In this document: piece by piece, positions 32,936-41,187 of the stretch
How positions within the stretch are numbered: position 1 is the first letter of the stretch
How the letters are laid out: each line of letters begins with the position of its first letter
NCBI RefSeq assembly: GCF_030812215.1
Contig: NZ_JAUSSG010000001.1
Coordinates: 744,001 to 808,000 of the forward strand
Length of the DNA: 64,000 nt
DNA from: Variovorax boronicumulans
GTDB lineage: Bacteria > Pseudomonadota > Gammaproteobacteria > Burkholderiales > Burkholderiaceae_C
Reading direction: 5' to 3'
Translations under genes and position numbers: made by a program
Notes under the pieces: model-generated
Seen by the model: the letters and a program-made list of their open reading frames with translations, nothing else
The model's database searches: none
Told to the model about the DNA's origin: nothing

Positions 32936-32955
32936 CGAACGTGCGCGACCGTTCG
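32936..32955. promoter_or_regulatory. Inverted repeat between araC-type gene and SDR gene
   Basis: CGAACG-N8-CGTTCG sits midway in the 139-bp divergent gap. Six-base arms with 8-base spacing could be an operator, although AraC proteins more often use direct repeats, so this is only a candidate. Confidence 0.3.
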
Positions 32956-33013
32956 CAGGGCAATCCCGATCATTCGCAGCCATGAACTCCACTCGTTTCA
33001 AGGCATGCGAATC

Positions 33014-33781
33014 ATGAACAAACCCTACGCGGGCAAGAAGGCTGTCATCACCGGCGGCACCATCGGCATGGGCCTGGCCACGGCGCAAGCGCTGCTCGAT
33101 GGCGGCGCCCAGGTGCTGGTGACCGGGCGCAACCCCGAGAACCTCGAGGCGGCGCGCCGCACGCTCGGCCCGGGTGCAGAGGTGCTGGCGTCCGACACCG
33201 CATCGCTCGCCGACATCGACGCCCTTGCCGCCGTGGCGCGCGAGCGCTTCGGGCACATCGACCTGCTGCACATCAACGCGGGCATCGCCACGCTGGAGCC
33301 CTTCGAGCAGGTGACCGAAGCCGGCTACGACCGCGCCTTCGCGATCAACACCAAGGGCCCGTTCTTCACCGTGCAGCGCCTCGCGCCGCTGATGCAGCCG
33401 GGCAGCGCGATCGTGTTCACCTCGTCCATCGCGGACGAAGGCGGCATGCACGGCATGAGCGTCTACAGCGCCACCAAGGCGGCCCTGCGCTCCTTCGCCT
33501 CGGGCTTCGCGGCGGAGCTGGTGACGCGCGGCATCCGCGTGAACGTGGTGAGCCCCGGCTTCATCGACACGCCCACGCTCGGCATCGCCGATGCGACGGC
33601 CGCCGAGCGCGCGGAATTCATCCGCATCGGCGACCAGATCACGCCGATGCGCCGGCACGGCACCGCCGCCGAAGTGGCGCGCGCGGTGCTCTTCTTTGCA
33701 TTCGAGGCCACCTTCACGACCGGCGCGCGACTCACCGTCGATGGCGGGCTGGGGCAGAACCTCACGCCGGCCGCCGCCTGA
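33014..33781 (+). CDS. Short-chain dehydrogenase/reductase (SDR)
   Basis: 255 aa. Classical [11 protein letters not shown] (TGxxxGxG, 15-22), a cofactor-selecting [10 protein letters not shown] after strand 2 (Arg suggests NADP(H)), [10 protein letters not shown] (NAG motif), catalytic Ser in VFTSSIAD and the YxxxK of SVYSATKAA, then VSPGFIDTP. The substrate is unknown. Start ATG 33014; the frame is open upstream. It lies opposite the AraC regulator and 26 bp before a second dehydrogenase on the same strand, suggesting one small regulated unit. Confidence 0.88.
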   Translation: MNKPYAGKKAVITGGTIGMGLATAQALLDGGAQVLVTGRNPENLEAARRTLGPGAEVLASDTASLADIDALAAVARERFGHIDLLHINAGIATLEPFEQVTEAGYDRAFAINTKGPFFTVQRLAPLMQPGSAIVFTSSIADEGGMHGMSVYSATKAALRSFASGFAAELVTRGIRVNVVSPGFIDTPTLGIADATAAERAEFIRIGDQITPMRRHGTAAEVARAVLFFAFEATFTTGARLTVDGGLGQNLTPAAA

Positions 33782-33807
33782 AACCCACACCCGAAGGAAC
33801 ACACGAC

Positions 33808-34671
33808 ATGACCGACGTTTCCCTCATCGGCCTCGGCCCCATGGGCATCGCGCTCGCGCGCGCCCTGCAATCGAAGTTCACGCTGACGGTGTGGAACCGC
33901 ACTGCCGAGCGCGCAAAACCTTTGCTGAACCAGGGCACGGTGCTCGCGCCGACCGCGCTCGCCGCGGTGCAGGCCAGCCCCGTGGTGCTGGTCTGCGTGG
34001 CTGACTACACGGCGTGGCGCACGATCCTCGCCGCGCCCGGCGTGGCCGACGCGCTGCGCGGCAAGGTGCTGGTGCAGCTGAGCACCGGCACCCCGCAGGA
34101 CGCGCGCGAAGATTGGGCGGCCCTCGGCGGCGTGGCCTACCTGGACGGCGCCCTGCTCGCCACGCCCGGCCAGATCGGCCGGCCCGACACGCCGCTCTTT
34201 ATCTCCGGCGAAGCGCGCGCCCTCGCCGCGTGCCGTCCGGTGCTCGAAGCCATTGCCGGAAACATCCAGTACATGGGCGAGCCCATCGGCAACGCGGCCG
34301 CCTGGGACCTCGCCACGCTCTCGTGCATGTTCGGCGCGATGAGCGGGTTCTTTCACGGTGTGCGCATCTGCGAATCCGAGGGGCTGGGCGTGGATGCGTT
34401 CTCGCAGATGATCGGCGCGATCTCGCCAGTGCTCGGCGAAATGATCAGCGCCGAAGGCGAGGCCATCCACGCCAACCGCTACGGCGAACCCGAGAGCTCG
34501 ATGGCCACCTGCGCGGGCTCGGGCCGGCTCTTCGTGAAGCAGGCGCGGGAAGCCAGGCTCGATGCGAGCTTTCCGGATTTCCTGATGGGGCTGTTCGAGC
34601 GGTCGTTGAGCGCGGGCTTTGCGAATGAACGGCTGGCTGCGATGGTCAAGGTGATGCGCCTGCCCGCCTGA
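33808..34671 (+). CDS. NAD(P)-dependent oxidoreductase, beta-hydroxyacid dehydrogenase / imine-reductase-like
   Basis: 287 aa. N-terminal Rossmann domain VSLIGLGPMGIALARAL and TVWNRTAERAKPL (N-R after strand 2 favours NADP(H)), then a C-terminal helical domain from about 165. The usual catalytic Lys of the beta-hydroxyacid dehydrogenases is not in a clear GxxGxGxxxK block; the sequence GNAAAWDLATLSCMFG is closer to the imine-reductase-like branch, where that Lys is replaced. Either call is tentative. SD gaagga before ATG 33808. Confidence 0.8.
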   Translation: MTDVSLIGLGPMGIALARALQSKFTLTVWNRTAERAKPLLNQGTVLAPTALAAVQASPVVLVCVADYTAWRTILAAPGVADALRGKVLVQLSTGTPQDAREDWAALGGVAYLDGALLATPGQIGRPDTPLFISGEARALAACRPVLEAIAGNIQYMGEPIGNAAAWDLATLSCMFGAMSGFFHGVRICESEGLGVDAFSQMIGAISPVLGEMISAEGEAIHANRYGEPESSMATCAGSGRLFVKQAREARLDASFPDFLMGLFERSLSAGFANERLAAMVKVMRLPA

Positions 34672-34692
34672 GCGGGGCCGACGCGGCAAGCC

Positions 34693-35691
34693 TTATTGAA
34701 CGATCGGACTGCCCGGAATCTGGTCCGTAGGCGGCCTGAAGATCTGCGCCGCATCGATCGCATCGAAGCGGTACTGCTTGCCGCAGAAGTCGCAGCCCAC
34801 CTCGATGTCCCCGCGCTCGGCGAGGATCTCTTCAGCCTCTACGACGCCAAGCCCGCGGATCATCTGCGCCACGCGCTCGCGGCCGCAGGTGCACGCGAAG
34901 TGCGGGCCAAGCAAGCCGGCCTGCGGCTCGAAGCGCAGCAGCTTTTCTTCCCAGAAGAGGCGCCGAAGAATGGTCTCGACATCGAGCGTGAGCAGCTCGT
35001 CGCGCGTCAGGCTCGAGGCGAGGATCGAGATGCGGTTGTAGTCCTCGTTGCGGCCGATCTGGTCTTCGTTGGCCTGATCGCGATCCTTGTCCGACGTGCC
35101 TTCGAGGTTGCCCTCGCCCTTCACCGGCAGGCGCTGGATCAAAAGACCCGCGGCCACCTTCTCGTCGGCCGCGAGCACCAGCGTGGTGTCGAGCTGTTCG
35201 CTCTGCAGCATGTAGTGCTGCAGCACGTCGCTGAGCTTGCCGAGCTTTTCGCCATCGTCGCCGAAGAGCGGCACGACGCCTTGGTAGGGGGTGGCGCCCG
35301 GGAGCTTGTCCTTCGGGTCGAGGGTGATCGCGCAGCGGCCCTTGTTGCTCACGTTGACCATGTCCGGCAGGCGCGCATCGGCCGGCAGGTCGCCGATCAC
35401 CTTGGCGGTGGCGCGCAGGCTCAGGTCGGGCTTGGCCTCGGCCACGGCAACCTTGACGGGGCCGTCGCCGAAGATCTGCAGGATCAGCGCGCCGTTGAAC
35501 TTGATATTGGCCTGCATCAGCGTGGCCGCGGCGGTCATCTCGCCGAGCAGCTCGGCCACGGGCGGCGGATAGGCGCCGGTGGCGGTGTTGGAGGCGCGCC
35601 GCGCAAGGATCTCCTGCCACGCATCTGTCAGGCGCACGATCATGCCGCGCACCGGCAGGCCATCGAACAGGAATTTGTGCAGCTCGCTCAA
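34693..35691 (-). CDS. hslO: Hsp33 redox-regulated chaperone
   Basis: 332 aa. It begins MSELHKFLFDGLPVRGMIVRL and includes the Hsp33 substrate-binding region (LGEMTAAATLMQANIKFNGALILQIFGDGPV). The C-terminal redox switch has the zinc cysteines CTC (in HFACTCGRE) and CDFC (in VGCDFCGKQY). On oxidation the Zn is released and the chaperone becomes active. The start is TTG 35691 with the SD-like aaagaa upstream; an ATG further up would overlap the carbonic anhydrase gene. It lies 31 bp after the carbonic anhydrase on the same strand. Confidence 0.92.
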   Translation of the reverse strand: MSELHKFLFDGLPVRGMIVRLTDAWQEILARRASNTATGAYPPPVAELLGEMTAAATLMQANIKFNGALILQIFGDGPVKVAVAEAKPDLSLRATAKVIGDLPADARLPDMVNVSNKGRCAITLDPKDKLPGATPYQGVVPLFGDDGEKLGKLSDVLQHYMLQSEQLDTTLVLAADEKVAAGLLIQRLPVKGEGNLEGTSDKDRDQANEDQIGRNEDYNRISILASSLTRDELLTLDVETILRRLFWEEKLLRFEPQAGLLGPHFACTCGRERVAQMIRGLGVVEAEEILAERGDIEVGCDFCGKQYRFDAIDAAQIFRPPTDQIPGSPIVQ

Positions 35692-35722
35692 AACGGATTC
35701 TTTCTGTTGGGCCTGCGCGGGG

Positions 35723-36247
35723 TCAGGCGATTTTCTTGAGGCCCTTCGCATAGCGAACGGCGTTTTCGACGTAGTGGTCGGAACCATGGCGCAGGCGGGC
35801 AGCGTCTTCGTCACTGATCGTGCGCATCACCTTGGCGGGCGAGCCGAAGATGAGGGAGTTGTCGGGAAACTCCTTGCCCTCGGTGACCACGCTGCCGGCG
35901 CCAACGATCGAATTGCGGCCGATCTTCGCGTTATTCAAGACCACTGCCTGGATGCCGATGAGCGAGTTGTCGCCGATCGTGCAGCCGTGCAGCATGACCT
36001 GGTGGCCGATGGTGACGTTCTCGCCCACGGTGAGCGGGCTGCCGGGGTCGGAATGCAGCATCGACATGTCCTGCACGTTGCTGTTGCGGCCGATGGTCAT
36101 CGTCTCGTTGTCGCCGCGCAGCACGGCACCGAACCAGATGCTTGCGTTCTCGCCCAGCTTCACATTGCCGATCACCTCCGCGCTGTCGGCGACCCAGGCG
36201 CCTGTGCCAAGTTGCGGCGCAACGCCGTCGAGTTCGTAAAGGGCCAT
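35723..36247 (-). CDS. Gamma carbonic anhydrase family protein
   Basis: 174 aa left-handed beta-helix (hexapeptide repeats from about 20 to 140). Metal-binding His residues of the YrdA/CaiE-type gamma-CA are visible: SMLHSDPG (H65), TIGHQVMLHGCTIGD (H82, H87). Closing LIFGSPAKVMRTISDED is typical. It may have carbonic anhydrase or related activity; many YrdA-like proteins show none in vitro. Upstream of hslO in one transcript, and divergent from the DUF455 gene with only 36 bp between starts. Confidence 0.9.
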   Translation of the reverse strand: MALYELDGVAPQLGTGAWVADSAEVIGNVKLGENASIWFGAVLRGDNETMTIGRNSNVQDMSMLHSDPGSPLTVGENVTIGHQVMLHGCTIGDNSLIGIQAVVLNNAKIGRNSIVGAGSVVTEGKEFPDNSLIFGSPAKVMRTISDEDAARLRHGSDHYVENAVRYAKGLKKIA

Positions 36248-36283
36248 CGTGGAGTCTCCGGGGGCAAAACTAGAATTGTAGGG

Positions 36284-37096
36284 ATGCACCCCCGATTGAG
36301 CGCGCTGGCCGCGCTGCGCCTCTCCGATCCCGAACAAAAGGTGGCTGCAACACGCGCCACCGCGGCGCTGGCCGCTACCGATTCCATAGCAACGGACCCG
36401 ATCCGCACCGAAGGCGACGACCTCGGGGTGCCGGGCCGTCCCGAACGGCCCGAGCGCGTGTCCGCCACCGCGGTGCAGAAACGCTCGCCCTTCACGCCCG
36501 AAGGCCGTGCCTCGCTGATCCATTCCATCTGCCACATCGAGTTCAACGCGATCAACCTCGCGCTCGATGCGGTCTGGCGCTACGACGGCATGCCCGAGGC
36601 CTACTACCGCGACTGGCTGCGCGTGGCCGACGAAGAGGCGCTGCACTTCACGCTGCTGCATGCGCATTTGCAGGGCATGGGCTACAGCTACGGCGATTTC
36701 CCCGGCCACGACGGCCTCTGGAACATGTGCGAGAAAACGAAGGACGACGTGCTCGCCCGCATGGCGCTGGTGCCGCGCACGCTCGAGGCGCGTGGGCTCG
36801 ACGCCACGCCGCTGATCCAGGCGAAGTTGAAGCGCGTCAACACGCCCGATGCGCTGCGCGCGGTGGAGATCCTGGACATCATCCTGCGCGACGAGGTCGG
36901 CCACGTCGCCATCGGCAACCACTGGTACCGCTGGCTCTGCGAACGCGCGGGGCTCGATGCCGAAGCGAACTACCCGGCGCTCGTCGCGCGCTACGATGCG
37001 CCCCGGATCAGGCCTCCCTTCAATCTCGAAGCCCGCGAACGCGCCGGCTTCACCGCCGAAGAGCTGCGCGCACTGGCCGCCGGCTCCGACACATGA
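36284..37096 (+). CDS. DUF455 family ferritin-like protein
   Basis: 270 aa. Ferritin-like diiron helices: SICHIEFNAINLALDAVWR (E..H on helix 1), LRVADEEALHFTLLHAHLQ (E-x-x-H on helix 2), VEILDIILRDEVGHVAIGNHWYRW (E-x-x-H on helix 4). DUF455 proteins carry this diiron arrangement; the reaction is not known to me. Its stop overlaps the start of the pentapeptide protein by 4 bp (ATGA), so the two are made together. The promoter must lie in the 36 bp next to the gamma-CA start or inside that gene. Confidence 0.87.
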   Translation: MHPRLSALAALRLSDPEQKVAATRATAALAATDSIATDPIRTEGDDLGVPGRPERPERVSATAVQKRSPFTPEGRASLIHSICHIEFNAINLALDAVWRYDGMPEAYYRDWLRVADEEALHFTLLHAHLQGMGYSYGDFPGHDGLWNMCEKTKDDVLARMALVPRTLEARGLDATPLIQAKLKRVNTPDALRAVEILDIILRDEVGHVAIGNHWYRWLCERAGLDAEANYPALVARYDAPRIRPPFNLEARERAGFTAEELRALAAGSDT

Positions 37097-37782
37097 ACAC
37101 CACCACCAACCTGATTTCCGACCAGACCTGGTCGCGCACCGACATGCTCGCCGGCCTGCAAGGCCGCGACGCGCCCCTGCATTTCGAGCGCTGCGACTTC
37201 GATGGCGCAGACCTCTCCCGGCTCGACCTGCGCGGTGCGCAGTTCACGCTGTGCAACTTCGCCGAAGCATCGTTCGACCGCGCCCTTCTATCGGAAACCC
37301 GCTGGGTGGGATGCAGGGCGCGGCAGACCGACTTCGGCCTCGCCGACCTCACGAACGCGCGCTTCCAGGACTGCGACCTCAACAACACGCAGTGGACACG
37401 CGCCAAGCTCGCCTCCGCGCTCTTCACGGGCGTGAAGCTCACGGGCGCGCACTTCGCCGAAGTCTCCGCGCTGGGCATCGTCTTCAAGGACTCGCTGCTG
37501 GTCGACGCGCACCTGCGCGGCCTGTCGTTCCGCAAGCAAACGCTCGCGCAACTGGACTTCTCCGAAGCCGACCTGTCGGGTTGCGATTTCCGCGAGGCCG
37601 TGTTCGAAGGCGGGAGCCTCCGCAATGCGCACCTGAAGCTTGCGCGCTTCGAAGGCGCGGACCTGCGCGACGCCGACCTGGGCGGCCTGCGCCTTGCCAA
37701 CGCCGCGCAGTTCAAGGGCGCGACCATCTCGCACCGGCAGGCCGCATCGCTGGTGGAAGAGCTCGGCCTGCGCGTGGTCTGA
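37093..37782 (+). CDS. Pentapeptide repeat protein, Qnr/MfpA-like shape
   Basis: 229 aa, close to Qnr (214-218 aa). Pentapeptide pattern A(D/N)LXX runs through most of the chain: FERCDFDGADLSRLDLRGA, CNFAEASFDRALL, FGLADLTNARFQDCDLNN, LSGCDFREAVFEGGSL, HLKLARFEGADLRDADLGGL. It ends in a short helix RQAASLVEELGLRVV, which has the place and pattern of the C-terminal dimerisation helix of Qnr proteins (QnrB ends ..QASLLMERLGI..). It is co-translated with the DUF455 protein. Gyrase/topo IV protection is only inferred from this resemblance. Confidence 0.85.
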   Translation: MNTTTNLISDQTWSRTDMLAGLQGRDAPLHFERCDFDGADLSRLDLRGAQFTLCNFAEASFDRALLSETRWVGCRARQTDFGLADLTNARFQDCDLNNTQWTRAKLASALFTGVKLTGAHFAEVSALGIVFKDSLLVDAHLRGLSFRKQTLAQLDFSEADLSGCDFREAVFEGGSLRNAHLKLARFEGADLRDADLGGLRLANAAQFKGATISHRQAASLVEELGLRVV

Positions 37783-37790
37783 GTTCGGCC

Positions 37791-38270
37791 TCAGGCCGCC
37801 GCGGGCCTGCTGTGCACCACCAGCTTCGGCGTGAAGTACTGGAGCACCTCGCCGCGCTGGTTGCGCGTCTGGCAGCGCATCGTCACCATCGCGCGGCCGG
37901 GCTTGGAGCGCGAGGGTGTGATGTCCACCACCTCGCTCACCACATGCAGCACGTCACCGGGCCGCGTCGGCTTGGGCCACTGCAGCTCGCCACCCGAGCC
38001 GATGATGCCGTCGGCCAGCGGCACGCCGCTCTCTACCAGCAGCTTCATCGTGATCGCCGCCGTGTGCCAGCCGCTCGCCGCGAGACCGCCGAAGAAGGTG
38101 CGCTTCGCGGCCTCTTCGTCGGTGTGGAAGGGCTGCGGATCGAACTGCAGCGCGAAGGCCTTGATCTGCGCCACGTCGAGCGTGTGCTCGCCGCTCTGGA
38201 AACGGTCGCCGACCGACAGGTCTTCGAGGTAGAGCGCGCGCCTGGCGCCGGTGTCAGCAGGTGCGGCCAT
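37791..38270 (-). CDS. MaoC-type hot-dog dehydratase
   Basis: 159 aa. (R)-specific hydratase motif: catalytic Asp/His in FDPQPFHTDEEAA (D at 44, H at 49), then FGGLAASGWHTAAI and the beta-sheet VVSEVVDITPSRSKPG. MaoC domains hydrate enoyl-CoA, often feeding polyhydroxyalkanoate synthesis or beta-oxidation. It lies upstream of nothing on its strand but is 46 bp downstream of the thiolase, so both could be one transcript handling acyl-CoA. It is convergent with the pentapeptide gene, 8 bp apart. Confidence 0.87.
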   Translation of the reverse strand: MAAPADTGARRALYLEDLSVGDRFQSGEHTLDVAQIKAFALQFDPQPFHTDEEAAKRTFFGGLAASGWHTAAITMKLLVESGVPLADGIIGSGGELQWPKPTRPGDVLHVVSEVVDITPSRSKPGRAMVTMRCQTRNQRGEVLQYFTPKLVVHSRPAAA

Positions 38271-38316
38271 GAGGTCTCCTGGGTGTGCCTTCGCGCATTC
38301 TCGAACTTTCCTTCAT

Positions 38317-39450
38317 TCAGATGCGTTCGAGGATGGTCGCGATGCCCTGCCCACCGCCGATGCACTGCGTGGCCAGCGCATAGCGGCCCTTCTCGCGGAC
38401 CAGCAGCGACGCCGCCTTGCCGGTGATGCGCGCGCCGGTCGCGCCCAGCGGATGGCCGATGGAAAGACCGCCGCCGTCGAGGTTGATCTTTGCCGGATCG
38501 AGGCCGAGGTCACGGATGCACGCGAGCGCCTGCGACGAGAAGGCCTCGTTGATCTCGATCACGTCGAGGTCCGCCGCAGTCAGCCCCGCGCGTGCGAGCG
38601 CCTTGCGTGTCGCGGGAATCGGGCCGATACCCATGATGGCCGGGTCCACGCCCACGGTCGCGAACGACTTGATGCGCGCGAGCATCTGCAGGCCGTGCTT
38701 CGCGGCGAAGGCATCGCTGGTGACGAGCACGACGGCCGCGCCGTCGGTGAGCGGCGACGAGGTGCCGGCCGTCACCACGCCATCGGGGCGGAACGCGGGC
38801 TTGAGATTCGCCAGCGCTTCGGCCGAGGTCGTCGGACGGATGCAGCCGTCGGCATCGACCACGTCGCCCGAGGCCAGGCGCACCGGCACGATTTCGCCTG
38901 CGAGCCGACCGTCGGCACGCGCTGCGGCGGCCTTGCGGTGCGACTCGACGGCAAACGCTTCCTGGTCGGCGCGGCTCACGTTCCAGCGCTGCGCGACGTT
39001 CTCGGCGGTCTCGCCCATCGAGATGTAGGCGTCGGTGTTGGCCAGCAGCTCGGGGCTGGGCGAGAAGTTGAAGCCGCCCTGCGGCACCATCGTCATCGAC
39101 TCCACGCCGACGCACAAAAAGGCCTCGCCCATGCCCGCCTCGATCTGCGCCGCGGCGATGTGCACGGCCTGCATCGACGAGCCGCAGAAGCGATTCACCG
39201 TCATGCCACCCACCTCGTGCGGCAGCCCGGCCAAAAGGCCGACGATGCGCGCCACGTTGTTGCCCTGCGAGGCTTCGGGGTAGGCGCAGCCCAGGATGAT
39301 GTCTTCGAGCAGCGCGGGGTCGAGATCGGTACGCTGCAGCAGCCCCTTCACCACGCCAGCAGCCAGCGTGTCGGGGCGCACCTCGGCAAGCGCGCCTTTC
39401 TTCGCGAAATGGAACGGCGAGCGGGCATAGGCGGAAATGACGGCTTTCAT
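38317..39450 (-). CDS. Acetyl-CoA C-acyltransferase (thiolase)
   Basis: 377 aa. Thiolase catalytic residues: nucleophile C89 in NRFCGSSMQA, His in LSIGHPLGATGARI and the second Cys in CIGGGQG. The NRFCGSS block and overall frame fit the FadA/PcaF-like degradative thiolases. It breaks or forms 3-ketoacyl-CoA. The start at 39450 is 22 bp downstream of an inverted repeat (39472-39489) that also occurs before the TetR gene, so this gene is probably TetR-controlled. Followed by the MaoC gene. Confidence 0.9.
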   Translation of the reverse strand: MKAVISAYARSPFHFAKKGALAEVRPDTLAAGVVKGLLQRTDLDPALLEDIILGCAYPEASQGNNVARIVGLLAGLPHEVGGMTVNRFCGSSMQAVHIAAAQIEAGMGEAFLCVGVESMTMVPQGGFNFSPSPELLANTDAYISMGETAENVAQRWNVSRADQEAFAVESHRKAAAARADGRLAGEIVPVRLASGDVVDADGCIRPTTSAEALANLKPAFRPDGVVTAGTSSPLTDGAAVVLVTSDAFAAKHGLQMLARIKSFATVGVDPAIMGIGPIPATRKALARAGLTAADLDVIEINEAFSSQALACIRDLGLDPAKINLDGGGLSIGHPLGATGARITGKAASLLVREKGRYALATQCIGGGQGIATILERI

Positions 39451-39471
39451 GAGATGCTCCTTGAAAAAAAT

Positions 39472-39489
39472 CTACCATCCAATCGGTAG
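39472..39489. promoter_or_regulatory. Operator-like palindrome before thiolase gene
   Basis: CTACC-ATCCAATC-GGTAG, flanked by T and G (TCTACC...GGTAGG). The same half-sites with the same 8-bp spacing occur at 40143-40160 before the TetR gene. It lies 22 bp upstream of the thiolase ATG on the minus strand. Confidence 0.75.
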
Positions 39490-39545
39490 GCTGACAGGTC
39501 AAAAAATAGGCACGTCGATGCGTGCCTTGCGATGCCGCCCGACCA

Positions 39546-40142
39546 TCAGCCGGGCAATGAACTCCTGAGTTGCGCGATGGCTTCATCGAAGTCTTCGACA
39601 CGTCCCGTCATGCGCGATGCGAGCAGCGCGCCCTGGCACACCGAGAACACATAGCTGGCCTGCGAAGCGACCGACGCAGCACCCTTCTTCCGCGCCCCTG
39701 CCGGTGCCAGCGCGCCCAGCACGCCGGTGAGCCACAGCACCTGCGTTTGGCGCAGTTCCTGCACCGCCTGGCGTAACTCTTCGTTGATGCAATCCCACCC
39801 CGGCGCCAACGATCCGGCGGGGCACATGCCCGAGCCGGCCTTGAGCGTGTTGCGGTACATGCGGAAGTACGAGTCGAGCGCGTCCTGGGGCTCCCGCTCC
39901 CGGGCCGCATCCCAGTCCTTGAAGTACTGCGTGGCCTGCCGGATCACCGCGATGCCCAGCGCTTCCTTGGTCGGAAAGTGGTGATACAGGCTCGCCTTGC
40001 GGATGCCGACCGCGTCGGCCACGTCCTGGAAGCTGAAGCCCAGGTACGAGCGGGTCTCGATGAGGCCGCGCGCCACGCCGAGGATCTGGTCCCGGGTGCT
40101 GCCGGTGGCAAGGGCGGCAGGTGTGGCGATGGTGCTGGGCAT
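39546..40142 (-). CDS. TetR/AcrR family transcriptional regulator
   Basis: 198 aa. N-terminal HTH: TRDQILGVARGLIETRSYLGFSFQDVADAVGIRKASLYHHFPTKEAL; the recognition helix region VGIRKASLYHHF is typical. The ligand-binding C-terminal part (about 70-198) has Cys residues and a long helix pattern. The gene lies upstream of the thiolase on the same strand and has a matching palindrome before its own start, so it most likely represses itself and the thiolase, with an acyl-CoA or related effector being a guess. Confidence 0.88.
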   Translation of the reverse strand: MPSTIATPAALATGSTRDQILGVARGLIETRSYLGFSFQDVADAVGIRKASLYHHFPTKEALGIAVIRQATQYFKDWDAAREREPQDALDSYFRMYRNTLKAGSGMCPAGSLAPGWDCINEELRQAVQELRQTQVLWLTGVLGALAPAGARKKGAASVASQASYVFSVCQGALLASRMTGRVEDFDEAIAQLRSSLPG

Positions 40143-40160
40143 CTACCTACTATAAGGTAG
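40143..40160. promoter_or_regulatory. Operator-like palindrome at the TetR start
   Basis: CTACC-TACTATAA-GGTAG, again flanked by T and G, directly upstream of the tetR ATG (39546..40142 on minus). Identical arms and spacing to the site at 39472-39489, consistent with autoregulation. Confidence 0.75.
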
Positions 40161-40193
40161 GGAAATTCGAACCACAAGCCGCAGGGTCAATCA

Positions 40194-41177
40194 TCAATCG
40201 GCCTTGATGTTCGCGGCCTTCACGATGCGCCCGTTGCTCTCGAACTCCGAAGCGATCTCCTTGGCGAAGGCCGCGGCCGTGCCGCCGGTCGGCACGTTGT
40301 CCGTGGCCGTGAGCTTGGCGCGCAGCTCAGGGCTGGCCAGGGCCTTGTTGATCTCGGCGTTGTATTTCGCAAGCAGCGCGGGCGGCGTGGCGGCCGGCGC
40401 GAACACGCCGAACAGCGAGTTGATGTTCGCCGCGCTGTAGCCGAGTTCGCCCAGCGTGGGCACCTGCGGCAGGCTGTCGAGCCGCGCGGGCGCGCCCACG
40501 GCCAGCGGCCGCAGCTTGCCCGACTGGATGTGCGAAGTGAGCGTCGGGCTCGCGTTGGTCGACAGGATTTCGAACTGCCCACCCAGTGCATCGTTGAGCT
40601 GCTGGCCGCCGCCCTTGTAAGGCACGTGCGTGATGTCCACACCCGTTGCCGCCCTCACCTGCTCCAGCACGATGTGCCCGAGCGACGCCGGCCCCGACGT
40701 GGCCCAGCGCACCGACCCGGGCTGCGCCTTGGCGTCGGCGATCAGCCCGCGGAAATCCTTCGCCTTGCTGGCCGGCGTGGCGATCAGCAGCACCGGCGAA
40801 TACATCACGCTCGCGACCGGCGCGATGTCCTTCTGCGGATCGAAAGGCAGCTTGCCCAGGTGCGGGCTCAGCACCAGCGGGCTGATGGCCGAGAAGCCCA
40901 GCGTCGCGCCGTCGGGTGCGGCCTTGGCCACCGCGTCCATGCCGATGGCGCCGCTCGCGCCGGCGCGGTTGTCGACGATCACCGTGGTGCCCAGTTGCGC
41001 GGCCAGCCTGTCGCCGAGGGCGCGTGCGACAACGTCGCTCACGCCGCCGGCGGGGTACGCCACGATGAGGCGGACGGTCTTGGGAACCGCCTGTGCCTGC
41101 ACGCCGGCAGCGCAAAGTGCGGCCGCAGCGAGAAGAAGAAGCCGCGACGGCTTGAACTTGATATGCATGTCTGTCAT
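40194..41177 (-). CDS. Bug family periplasmic substrate-binding protein
   Basis: 327 aa from ATG 41177 (an ATG at 41168 also fits; neither has a clear SD). Signal peptide SRLLLLAAAALCAAGVQAQA, then VRLIVAYPAGGVSDVVARAL, GASGAIGMDAVAKAAPDG and the closing VPTLGELGYSAANIN. Bug/TctC-type receptor for an unknown small anion. It is 10 bp downstream of a second Bug gene, forming a tandem pair; the two are clearly diverged. No TctAB transporter genes near. The pair lies between the TetR gene and the phosphonate-type locus. Confidence 0.88.
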   Translation of the reverse strand: MTDMHIKFKPSRLLLLAAAALCAAGVQAQAVPKTVRLIVAYPAGGVSDVVARALGDRLAAQLGTTVIVDNRAGASGAIGMDAVAKAAPDGATLGFSAISPLVLSPHLGKLPFDPQKDIAPVASVMYSPVLLIATPASKAKDFRGLIADAKAQPGSVRWATSGPASLGHIVLEQVRAATGVDITHVPYKGGGQQLNDALGGQFEILSTNASPTLTSHIQSGKLRPLAVGAPARLDSLPQVPTLGELGYSAANINSLFGVFAPAATPPALLAKYNAEINKALASPELRAKLTATDNVPTGGTAAAFAKEIASEFESNGRIVKAANIKAD

Positions 41178-41187
41178 GAGGAAGGAA

